Shown piece after piece: positions 30,297 to 40,500 of a stretch of DNA of 64,000 bases. Below the pieces are notes generated by a model. The model was not told where the DNA came from, did no database searches, and saw only the letters and a program-made list of their open reading frames with translations. The stretch spans positions 124,001 through 188,000 of the forward strand of contig JAJGOT010000497.1 in assembly GCA_022457155.1 (NCBI GenBank), in the 5' to 3' direction. The number at the start of each line of letters is the position of its first letter. Positions within the stretch are counted from its first letter, which is position 1. Made by a program: the position numbers and the translations under genes. The stretch is from Cladopsammia gracilis. Lineage: Eukaryota > Cnidaria > Anthozoa > Scleractinia > Dendrophylliidae.

Positions 30297-31403
30297 CGAA
30301 TGTTCAAATTAATGCAGTCACAATCAATTAGGTCGAATATGGACAATTTGTTATTTGTTGGTAGCAAATTGAGCTGCGGGTTTCATACAGTCATATTGTC
30401 AATCGTGTATTTCTAATTTAGTAAGGTGACAAAAAGTACTGTTAGGTAGAAGTGTTAAAAATGCACTCCATGACTTAAGAATCCGGAGGTGATCTTTTGT
30501 AATTCTGCTCTGTTGAACTTCGTCGCTTTTTCAAATTTCGTAAAGAAAAGAGGTCCTTTCAAGTGAAAAGCCGGCAACCTGCTAACAACAACAACACAAC
30601 AGAGTCAAGAATTCGGACATGAGAAACAGTTTTAACGATTTAGCTCAGGAAAATTTGTTCTCATTTTTTTTGAAAAGTGGAATATGTTTTCATCCACACA
30701 TTTTTTCCAGAAACAGCTCCAAGCTTTTCTATAAACAATGCGGGGTAAAACATCCAGTTGCAAAAATAGACTTAAAAAAAAAACAACGTATCATTCGGGA
30801 GAGTTCATCATTCTATTGGACATATGACTCCAGAACTAAATTTCAGCCCCGAAAACGGTACTTTTTCTCTTAAAAGAAAGACAACTTTCCGTTGTTCTGC
30901 AATACCAAGTTACTCAATGTAGTGTCGACCTTTTTAAAAACTTACTTTAAGCATCAGTAGTTGGATATATAAAAGGTAGCATTTTCCGGCCTTTACGTGA
31001 CTAGTAATAAGCGCCTATTCTTTTTCTGAATCAGGTTGGAATTGCATTTTTCATGCCCGAAACTCACTTCAGTGACGTTTTAAAAAATCATTCCTGGAAT
31101 GAATGATGGATTCACTTAACGCGCGTGAACTCATATTTCTATTGTAGTGTGTTAAATTATCCTGGTGTGTCTGTGTTTGAGGAACAGGATTCCAAACCAA
31201 TGTACACTCGGGTGTTTTCATGTAACCTCCTGGAGTGCTAATATAAGGATTGTGCAAAAATAAAGAGTGCCTTTTGAAGGATACTTTACTCCGTGTTTCA
31301 ACGTTTTATTTTACTTTTGCTGCTCTGTACTCAGACTTGCTTCTCGCTATGTAAATTAGCGAATTATTAATGCCGCAAAAGTTGCTGCTTTTGGCCGATT
31401 TAT
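30297..31403. other. NNT 3' UTR and downstream, no gene seen
   Basis: Short open frames only. The first reasonable polyadenylation signal I see is AATAAA at 31259-31264, about 960 bases after the stop; a nearer non-canonical signal cannot be excluded. Confidence 0.5.
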
Positions 31404-31672
31404 AATGGTAATGGGCTGAGTGGAATCCAATATGCCATTTCCGAGTTGCCTTTAGCCTCTCTATCAAAGCGAGGCTAGGTGCGAAACCTTTTATATGAAA
31501 ATGAGTTTTCATTCACATGCAATTTTCATATGAAAGGTTTCGCACCTAGTCTCGCTTTGATAGAGGCTAAAGGCAACTCGGAAATGGCTTATTCGGTCTG
31601 TAATCATACTCGTGGTTAATTGCTCGTATTATTACAGACCGAATTGGACTCCACTCAGTCCTATTTCCATTA
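31404..31672. repeat. nested inverted repeat (MITE)
   Basis: An inner palindrome centred near 31510 has arms of about 75 bases (TTTCCGAGTTGCCTTTAGCC ... complement). An outer pair GCTGAGTGGAATCCAAT / ATTGGACTCCACTCAGTC lies at 31415 and 31645. The outer arms are separated from the inner ones on the right by an extra segment. Confidence 0.75.
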
Positions 31673-31884
31673 TTAATCGTAACTATTACAATTTCCTAGG
31701 CCAAATTATCACGGAAAAAAATGAGAAGTTGAAAAGATTAACTTGAAGAAAGGGTTTTTATCAATCGAAAGCGTTGATAAAATTTCATCACTGCAAAACT
31801 GACATTGTCTGATTAAAAAATTTTGCTGTTGCCATAGCGATTTATAAAATAGTGTGATTGTCCGATTAAAACTTTGCTAGTAAG

Positions 31885-32123
31885 TAAGAGCATTATAATA
31901 TGACGTACGGCACCGCTGACGCAATACTACAGAAAATAGAATCGCAAGGTGACGTGAGCGGGGCCGGACGGGTTGACGTGAGCTGGTCCGGAAAAAGCCG
32001 TCCGGCCCCGCTCGAGTTCAAGCGACCTCGCACTGCACGACTATTCTTGTACTTTCTAGTCATATTATAAAATACTTATTGACTGAGTTAAAGTCGGGCC
32101 GGACGGGAAAATATTTGGCTCTC

Positions 32124-32160
<37 letters not shown>

Positions 32161-32174
32161 AGCCATGACCTCGA

Positions 32175-32216
<42 letters not shown>
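31885..32216. repeat. two adjacent palindromic elements
   Basis: The right one (32083-32216) pairs CTTATTGACTGAG with CTCAGTCAATAAG and GGGCCGGACGGGAAAATATT with its complement around a GGACCTCGCTGCGCTCGGTCC loop. The left one pairs GCATTATAATATGAC (31888) with GTCATATTATAA (32058) and GAGCGGGGCCGGACGG with its complement. Both share GGCCGGACGG, so they are related. Confidence 0.75.
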
Positions 32217-32217
<1 letters not shown>

Positions 32218-32587
32218 GCATAGTACGCAGCTTTTACAAGGTCTTCTCTGATTTGCTGAGAAAACAATGAAACAAACAACACAACAATGGACCTAGTCCC
32301 GAAAACAATAGAGCTGCGTGATACCCAGGTCCAATGAAAATAGGTGGTTAAGAGCTGCGTGGTATCTGGTAAATGGGGTGTTTCTTGGTGTTGCGGAAGC
32401 CATCTTGTTGGTTAGCTTTTGTGCTGTGGTGTGGGTATTGTTCAGTGTCTTTTGAATCTTTTGTTTTACGTCATTTGGTGATCACACCATCCGCAACATC
32501 AAGAAACTACCGGTAAATGGGAGGAAAATATCGAGATTTATGAATCAATCACATTTGAGGAAATGTGATTGATGGCACGGTTTTTAA

Positions 32588-32796
32588 AGGGGCAGTATCA
32601 CGAGGTCGAAACTTGAAAACGTGTGATTCCGCAAATTCAAAAAGGCCGTCGAGAAGTGGAGGTATTTGTTGAATCAAAAAAATCCGTTTTGATAGCCGGA
32701 AGAAAGAAAAAAATCACTTTTAACAGTGATATGTTCAAAATTCCGGTGCAAGAATAGTGAACAGTGCCGCGCGTGGAACCTCGTGATACTGCCCCT
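32588..32796. mobile_element. TTAA-flanked MITE
   Basis: TTAA at 32584-32587 and 32797-32800 flanks inverted ends AGGGGCAGTATCACGAGGT / ACCTCGTGATACTGCCCCT, 19 bases identical. 209 bp in all, with no coding capacity. Same target type as 28994-29482 but different ends. Confidence 0.85.
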
Positions 32797-33348
32797 TTAA
32801 ACAACATGCCTTGCAACGGCGTTGCGAGATAAGAAGCACAAGACATCAGCCAGTGTGACAGTTAGACTTGCCTGACCGGAGTTGAACACCGCGCAGTGTG
32901 AGTATATTATGATATAATCAATTAATCAATAACTCATTTGATCAATTTTTCTGTTCGGTAGAATGTTTAGTCTCCTGAGATGATCTTTTTAACTGGATTT
33001 TCGTATTTTAAACTTCCTAACAAGAAGCTGTACTCAGCTTGAATTCGTGGCGTCTTAACCTGTTGCAGTTTTGATACCCGAGTGTTTTGAGTGCTTTTAC
33101 GGAGAAACAAGCTTACAATTATGTTTAAAAAGTAAAACTACACTACATTTAATACGTTCAGTAGCCGACACTTGAAACCACGATCGCTAACTGAAATGTC
33201 AATTATATAAAACTCAAAACTTGCCGGGTCAAAAATCTCACAGCAATAAGCAGCGAACAGAATATCAAACGGTCGTATCCATCCATGAACACCTTGCATT
33301 GTCTGGAAAACTTGTACGCTGTAATTCTTCCTTCTGCTTCCAAAGCCT

Positions 33349-33722
33349 GGTTTCCATATAATCGCAGCGATCGTTACGATCGACGATCGCTGCGATTCTG
33401 GCGATCGTTGAGAGCTCGGGTTTCCATATGATCGCAGCGATCGCAAGGAAACGTCGAGTAGGCCTGGATCCAATGCTTTCTGGGACATTTTGGATCGCAA
33501 GGATAGCAAGAGTGGTTTCCATATAAAAACAAAAACCTCTCGATCGCAAGGATCGCAAGAATCGCAGAGATAGAAATTTTTTTATCTCTGCGATCGCAAT
33601 CGCAAGGATAGTAACGATCGCAAGGGTCGCAAAGTTTTTGGTTTCCATATGATCGCAAAGGTCGCACAATACTTTTTTCTGCGATCGCTGCGATCCTTCC
33701 GATTATATGAAAACCAGGCTTA
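33349..33722. repeat. GATCGC-rich inverted-repeat element
   Basis: The left end AAGCCTGGTTTCCATATAAT and the right end ATTATATGAAAACCAGGCTT are inverted copies. The interior is crowded with GATCGC and GCGATCG words and four more GGTTTCCATAT phrases. The low-complexity frames on the minus strand are a by-product of these words. Confidence 0.8.
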
Positions 33723-34823
33723 AGTCAACACACGGATAAATTTTTCCGCCATCTTGGAATCAAGAGCGAGATCACGAGGTCGCGTGTCAATCCATCAGAC
33801 CAGTTAAATTTAAAATATGCGTGCATAAATTTGCATGCACTTATGTGTCACACATAAGAGGTCCTTCCAAGCGAAAAGCCGGAAACCAAACAGTCAGTTA
33901 ACGGTTTAGCTCAGAAAAATTGATCGCCGGGGATTGATTGATTGACAGAAATCCTTACACACACATCTAACAGTGCAGTTTAACAAAGCTTCAGTCTTTA
34001 TTGAAATATTCCCCATCGAAATAAAGGGCACTGCCCTCTACAACAAATATTGAATAATTCACGCACTGTCCAAGGCAATCAATATACCAAATTAAGCTCA
34101 TGTCGCGCGACTTTAGTTTCATCAGTAGCAAAGCAGACAGGCATTCCCTTATCTGCCTCGACCCCAGGCGTCCCTCCTTATTTTAGCGCGGTGCGCGTGG
34201 AGTTGTGGGACTGATGTAGCACTCGCATGACTTCACCGCGACCTCAGGCGTGAACGCAACTTATTGCCAAGACATTACGCGCACTTCGTACACGATCACG
34301 ATGGGGAAGAGGTAGTCTGGGGACTAGGTTACACAAGTGAGGCATATCTGCTAACGTAGTTACGTTTCATCGTTTTAAAGGAACGTTTTTGCACGCCATA
34401 ACGTTCATTACAGGAATAGAAATATGAAAACAATTCCACCATGTCGAAAACCGAAAAAAGGGTTCCGAATTTCTTTATTGAATGAGAATAAGAAGCAACA
34501 CTTGTACCGGTGGACATTCGTTCATACAGCAGTTTTCGCCCAACCTTCTACTTGTGAAACTTGTGCGAACTACTTGTAGAAAACAAAAATATGACCAGGC
34601 GGGTGTTCGGAGGAATACATTTAGGGAGTCACGATCATACCGCTATGACTTTCATGCCGGTTCAAGCAAACCACTTTATGAAACCGAGTTTTACGTACAT
34701 CAACCGTTTTCATAGCTCGATGGGTTTCATTCTAAATTGGAATTCAAACGTATGATGCACTGGGTCATGCGCATGCCGCGGTCACGTGATACGCGTTTGG
34801 GTGTTCGTATCGCATTGAGACAA

Positions 34824-35460
34824 CCTCGTCCCCAGGGCCTTCTCCGTTTTCAAAATGGCGGTTCGCGCGCAGAAAGCCCAACACGGTAGAGTCTACTGTC
34901 TATAGCTCAGAAGGAGGTCGGACACCTTATTGAGAATTATATAACGTCATGTCGACACTTGGAATTTTATTTTCAATAAATTTTTAAGTGTAAAAAAGAA
35001 AATCTAAAATCCCCACTCAGGATTGAACCTGTGACCTCAGCTAGGCTTAGGCTTACATAGCCTACCGTACCACTGTACCACCTGACAACTCGGGTTGTTT
35101 AGGCCTATATTTAACAATATAAACTGCTGACCCTAACCTTAACTGAAAGCTAACCAGTTACTCCGTTATATATTCTCATTAAGGTGTCCGACCTCCTTCT
35201 GAGCTATGGTATTTAGACTTTGCCGCTCAACACAAGGCTGTCAAAATACTCTAAGAATCGTGCAGTATTTTGACGCGTGACACTCGATAAAATGGCGTTT
35301 CCGAAGGTTCTTTTCAGCGATTGCCAGCGCTGTTTGATCCCTGGCAATCTAAAACTGTTGTTCAAACGAAACGAAGATATTTCGTCATGTTTTACGCGAC
35401 GAAATGCCAGGGGATTCCACACCCGCCATTTTGAAAACGGAGAAAGCACTGGGGACCAGG
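34824..35460. mobile_element. MITE copy A, split by another element
   Basis: The ends CAACCTCGTCCCCAGGGCCT / ACTGGGGACCAGGTT and CTCCGTTTTCAAAATGGCGG / CCGCCATTTTGAAAACGGAG are inverted. The interior matches copy B (37918-38258) in CGATAAAATGGCGTTT, CTGGCAATCTAAA and GTTGTTCAAACGAAACGA. The left third is interrupted by the insertion at 34914-35207. Confidence 0.75.
34914..35207. mobile_element. nested TIR element carrying a tRNA-like segment
   Basis: The left arm AGCTCAGAAGGAGGTCGGAC (34913) and its complement (35183) extend to about 45 bases, with TA next to both ends. Inside on the minus strand (35033-35100) is a tRNA-like stretch: box A-like TGGTACAGTGGTACGGTAGG and box B-like AGGTTCAATCC. 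The anticodon loop lacks T33 and the acceptor stem does not pair, so it is a SINE-type or pseudo-tRNA, not a working gene. Confidence 0.65.
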
Positions 35461-35668
35461 TTAGCATTGAGTGTCGATTAGATAAAGATACAAAGATCAA
35501 CGAACGATATATAGATTACTGACTTCATGAGAAGTACGCTCGTATGATATTCACGCACAATCGAGTTCAGCTGATGTGTCAGAAATCTCACTCGTTCGTA
35601 GCGTTTGCAACGATTTCTGATACATCTCCAACTCGCGGAGAAATACCATAGGTGTGCACTTGCCATGG

Positions 35669-35942
35669 TAAAGTCGCACACGGGCCACGGATGGCCCACA
35701 CTGCCGGAGATTAACCCTGTTTCTGTAGCATGAAGCTACTCCCCCCTGGATGGGATGCTTGTCCATCGCAGGGTTACCCCCAGCATTTTGTCGCCGGTAT
35801 CCATTTATACACCTGGGTGGAGAGAGACAGTGTGGAGTAAAGTTTCTTGTCTAAGGAAACAACACGACGGCAGAGACCAGGCTCGAACCACCGACCTTCA
35901 GGTTGAAAGTCCGACGCGCTAACCACTAGACCACCGTGCCTC
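35669..35942 (-). mobile_element. tRNA-related SINE with 12-bp target duplication
   Basis: CACTTGCCATGG occurs at 35657-35668 and 35943-35954. On the minus strand the head has TAGTGGTTAGCGCG and GGTTCGAGCC (+ 35880-35889). The body is nearly the same as the copy at 5535-5839 except that it lacks a short stretch (GCGACTAGGAATATTG-type) and most of the tail. Confidence 0.9.
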
Positions 35943-35954
35943 CACTTGCCATGG

Positions 35955-37357
35955 CGCAGTCTATATATCATCTATCTAGCTATGTTGAGAACCAAGATGA
36001 ACTCGTACCGATATGGTCATCCTGTGATCAATAGTGAATCGAGACCTCATGTAAGGTGGAGACTTGAAAAAATTTGGACCCTTCCCGCCTTAAATTTCGC
36101 CAACAACGAGGGGACTCGTGAACGTTTCAGCCTTTGGGGATTTACAAATTTTCGTGATAAAGAGGGGGCCAGTTCTCCTGGTCCCTCCTAGAGATGACAC
36201 TGGTATCATGTAAACACCCCTTTATTTAACAAAGTTGATTTCTCAGCAGTATATTAATGATACATCAAATGGTGAACAGCGGGCGATGACGCATCAAGCT
36301 GCAAGACAACAACAACAAAATCATTAGACGGGTGTTATCGAGTTGCAATCACCAAATAAATGTTAGCTTTGTTCTTATTTGGTTTCAGTACACTAAGTTG
36401 GCATGTGCTGGACTCGAACCCCGGAGTTGCTATTTACATGTACTTGATTCTGGGGCGACAGAAGATTGTATAAAAGTCAGTGAAGCGAGAGGCGGAGGGC
36501 GAAAGAAAAATTGCCTCTTCTCATAACACCTGCGCACCCCGCTTCACTTGAATGCGGTCCCTTTTTTCGTCATGCTCTCACTATTGATTGTGGATCCCGA
36601 AAATTTTTTAGTTAATGTTGCTTTGTTGCATTGCATCTTCGATCGAATGAACCACTGATATATAGTGCGGTGACAATAATTTATCGAGTGTATCAAGCAT
36701 TCTACCTCAATGATGAGTTCGGATTTTGCTCCGCTTGTTTAGCTTTTTAGTTTTGTACCCCTAGCACAGAAGCCATCATCTTAACTGAGGAACAGTACAT
36801 TCCATGAGGTTTACTCATGGTAGCGTAGCCTGTGGATTTTGTGCCCAAACTGTCCACGCCGAGCCTCCGGTTCAAAACCTATACGTAAAAACCCAGGGGG
36901 CATCCAAATTTTTTTCAGCCGATTTTATTTGTTCTTTTAATTGCCTATTTCTTTAGGCAATGACAATGATTTTTCATTTGTTATATTATTCAAAGATACT
37001 AAATGTCAGTTTGTAATTTTAAGTCATACACGAAAAAGGGCCTGTTGTCAGCATGGAAGGAGAACTATCTGCTTTTAGTTTACATGCCAAGGGTCAAGAG
37101 TTGTAGCACCTTTAGCATGTTAATTGAAAGCATGAAACATGTAGAATTCTGCCGCAGATCATCAACCTTCTAGGATGATGCTATCACTGCAACTCTTTAC
37201 ATGTAAAGTGAAGTCAGAATATGTCTTCTGGTACAACGATCAGATTCTTCCTTAGTTATGTAAATAGGCCCTCATCGCACTACTGAGCCGTGTTCAACTA
37301 GCTCCATATTATCTTATCGATTCTCAAATCTGCTCTGACCAGGATAAAATTGAAATA
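35955..37357. other. intergenic, no gene seen
   Basis: This lies between the convergent NNT and astacin-type genes. Frames are short and unrelated to known families. At 36395-36425 a tRNA T-arm-like phrase occurs but no tRNA can be folded. Confidence 0.5.
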
Positions 37358-37507
37358 TCATGACTTACCGTCACAGCCGTATATCTCGACTCTGAGACAG
37401 ATATCGTTGTACCAGTACATCGGCACAAATCGGACAAACCGAGCGATAAAAGGGGTCGGTGCCTCGTTATACTGAGCTGAAGTTGGATCAAAATTTGCAG
37501 TAACCAT
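37358..37507 (-). CDS. astacin-discoidin gene: discoidin C-terminal exon
   Basis: The acceptor is TTTACATTTTAG just above 37507. It encodes MVTANFDPTSAQYNEAPTPF then IARFVRFVPMYWYNDICLRV and EIYGC, the closing strand and Cys of F5/8 type C domains. A donor-like GTAAGT lies at 37363-37368; without splicing the frame stops at TGA 37358-37360. Confidence 0.88.
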   Translation of the reverse strand: MVTANFDPTSAQYNEAPTPFIARFVRFVPMYWYNDICLRVEIYGCDGKS

Positions 37508-40500
37508 CTAAAATGTAAAAAAAGAACAACAAATTTGCGAAAACCTAAAATTATGGATACTTTTTCATGAGACTACAGTAACTAAAGCAATTCGAGCATG
37601 AGGGAACCATTATTGGGCCTCTATTGATAACAGTTTTTACCTTGTAATTACTGAAAGAGTTACCCTGTGTAAATAAAAGTATCTCTCTGTCGGTGATTAC
37701 TCGGTTTGTGACAATATTAAAATCAAAAATCAGTTTGACACTGTTCTAGCTAATGACCTTGAATAAATAATAAAGTACAAAATGAGATCCAATACTCAAT
37801 GTACCATAGACAAAAAAATTTAAAAAATGCTAAAAAATAAAAAAAATAATTAACAACAGTTACAATTCTAAAATGGTTGCCTCGTACCCAGATCTCCCAC
37901 GATTTGGTGCGAGATTGACTCAACCTCGTCCCCAGGGCCTTCTCTGTTTTCAAAATGGCGGGGCTGACGTAGAATCCCCTGGACAATGCTGACAAAATAC
38001 TCCAAAAATCGTGGAGTATTTTGTCACGTGACACGCGACGAAATGGCGTTTTAGGAGAATCTTTTGGATGATTGGCAGACGTGTTTGTTTTCTGGCAATG
38101 TGAAATCGTTGTTCAAACAAAACGACCACATTGCATCGTGTTTTACGCGACCAAAATGCTACTATTCTAGGAGTATTTTGGCAGCCCTGCCCAGGGGCTT
38201 CTCCACTCGACCCGCCATTTTTAAAGCGGAGAGGGCCTGGAGACGAGATTGGAGATTAACTCTCTATAGTAGGGACACCAAAGTCCCGGATGTGTCCATC
38301 AGTGATAGCCAGAGTTAACTGCAATAAGGCGATGAGAGAAAAAACAGGTGTTTCTTGCTTGACTCGAGGGAGTCTTTCACTATAATCCCAGTGAAATAGA
38401 GTTCCAGAACGCTTTCCTTTTGTATGGAAAATCCGGTTGTTCTGGTGGTGAAATTCATTCATTCATTTCATTTATTATTTTCTCCAAACCTTTGCAGATG
38501 ATAATACATAAATACACAGAGTCACATGATATATAGGAAGGAGAGGAGAGGGGCGCATCGAGATAAACTAATATTGTGCCCCTTAAGTTACATCAGTATA
38601 AACAAAAAACTTGTAATTTTTAGTAAAAAGTAAAGGAAAACTTATAAAAAAGCTCGGTAAAATGTCAAAAGAGATGTTTCATTAGTATTGAGCAAGGTAC
38701 CAGCGTAAAAGCGCTTTTCTAAACATCTTTTTAGATGGTTTGTCTCTGATTAATTGTGGAATACTATTCCAAAAAAATCTTCCAATAACGCTCGGGCAGA
38801 ATCTCCTGAGATTAGTTCGAAATGAGGGTATGACTACTTGATTAGATGATGCACTGCGGGTATTGTAGTTACGTAGCTCAGATACCAGTGAAACAGAAAT
38901 GGAACAGACTTGACTGGAAATTTTTCGGAAAAAAAGGAATACCTTCAGAGGTATTCCTCTTTTCTCATTTTTGCCGAAATGATCTGAAAATCTTGTACCA
39001 TCTGCTGCGTCCCACTAATGCCATGCTCCATGTTTGTTATTGCAAATCGTTAGTACCCAGTCTCCTCAAGAAAGAAAAAGCAACTCCGTGCAAAAGGAAC
39101 ACGCTCCTCCCGTTCCATTTTGATTGAGGACAATTTGCCCTGTTCCTTTTAACAGGAAATTCTACCCGGTTTCTCCATTCAAATGGAGAGCTCCCCCAGA
39201 GTATGTGTGGAAAACCAACTTCGTCACAAGGGTCTTTTCCGCGTCCAAAATGGAACACGCTCCAAAATGGCGCGCGAAGAAACCCCGAACATGACTAATA
39301 TCGTACCCAAAAGAATTTTTCTCCGCCAAAACACTCCAATAATCCCGGAGTGTTTTGCTGCGTTAAACACAATGAAATGTCTTCGTTTCGAAAGGGGAGA
39401 AGGTTGGTGGAAAACTGGAGCCGAACGTGTCACGTGACTACTGAATTTTCCACCCCTCACGAACTGAACAGTCTGAACGTAACTTCTCTCGAACTGAATG
39501 AAGTTTACATCAGTTGTTTATATATACCAGAAGTTGTCCTTATGTCCACGTTTAACATTCTGTTTTGGTACATCTGCAAGTCTACCTCACTTCTTCCCGG
39601 TTAACGCTGGTTCCCTTTCGTAGAAAACAAAACGGAGAACTTTGGCGGAGGCTAGGATTCCAAATACGATCTTCGACGCGGTAACCAAAACTAGACATCT
39701 GCTCATCCACTTCAACTATAATTATGAAATACAATGGTTCCAAATAATGCACCCTAAACGTACTTCAGCCATGCTTACTAACTACTTACAAATGCTAACA
39801 ACAAAAAGCGTACCTGTCCGTTGAATTGTTTATACCAGTTGTACTTATCCAGGCTACCCCATACTTCGAGGTTTGTTACCCACGAATTTCTAAACCAGTC
39901 CATCTTTCCTTGGGTAGCAATTCCTGTCACCTTTTTCCTTCCTCCAAGGTCCACCTGAGAAAGATAGCTGGTTATTTACAATCAGGGCTTACTCCTGTAC
40001 AGCCGTAATACATGGCAAATGACAAACGTGATAATAATGATAATAATAACTTTGCGATAAGATTAAACTTCTTCCTTTAAAAGTGCCGAACTGAATCAAT
40101 TTGGTACAGCAGATTTGAATACAGTACGGCAAAATTTCAAGGTACGGCAGAGTTTGCTGCATAATACAATTTTGGAGTGACACCGGTTCAAATGCCAAGC
40201 TTCTCATGGGTTGAACCTAATGCATAAATTACTGATATATAACAGCGCTTGTGGTTGACTAAATTCCTACTGGCACGATCAGTGAAGCATTACATTTGCT
40301 TGCGCAAGTAGGGCCGACCCCATTTTCGGAGAGAACTCAAGTACGTTGTTGAATCAGCTGTAATTCCAAAATCGTTCCTGTCAAACATATTTGTATTAGC
40401 TGCAACGTACGAAAGATTCCTTTTTTTTTTCATTTCTCCCGAGGGTTCAAGTTATCTGGACACTGCTATTTCCCACTGCTAACCTGCAGCCATTCCCCCT

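Noticed and set aside
33138..33669. Several minus-strand frames of 97-134 codons
   Set aside because: They arise from the GATCGC-rich repeat words, which stay open in several frames; low-complexity translation, no domain.
35033..35100. Candidate tRNA gene on the minus strand
   Set aside because: The anticodon loop lacks T33 and the acceptor stem does not pair; treated as a tRNA-related repeat.
36395..36425. tRNA T-arm-like phrase GGTTCGAGTCC on the minus strand
   Set aside because: No D-arm, anticodon arm or acceptor pairing could be found around it.
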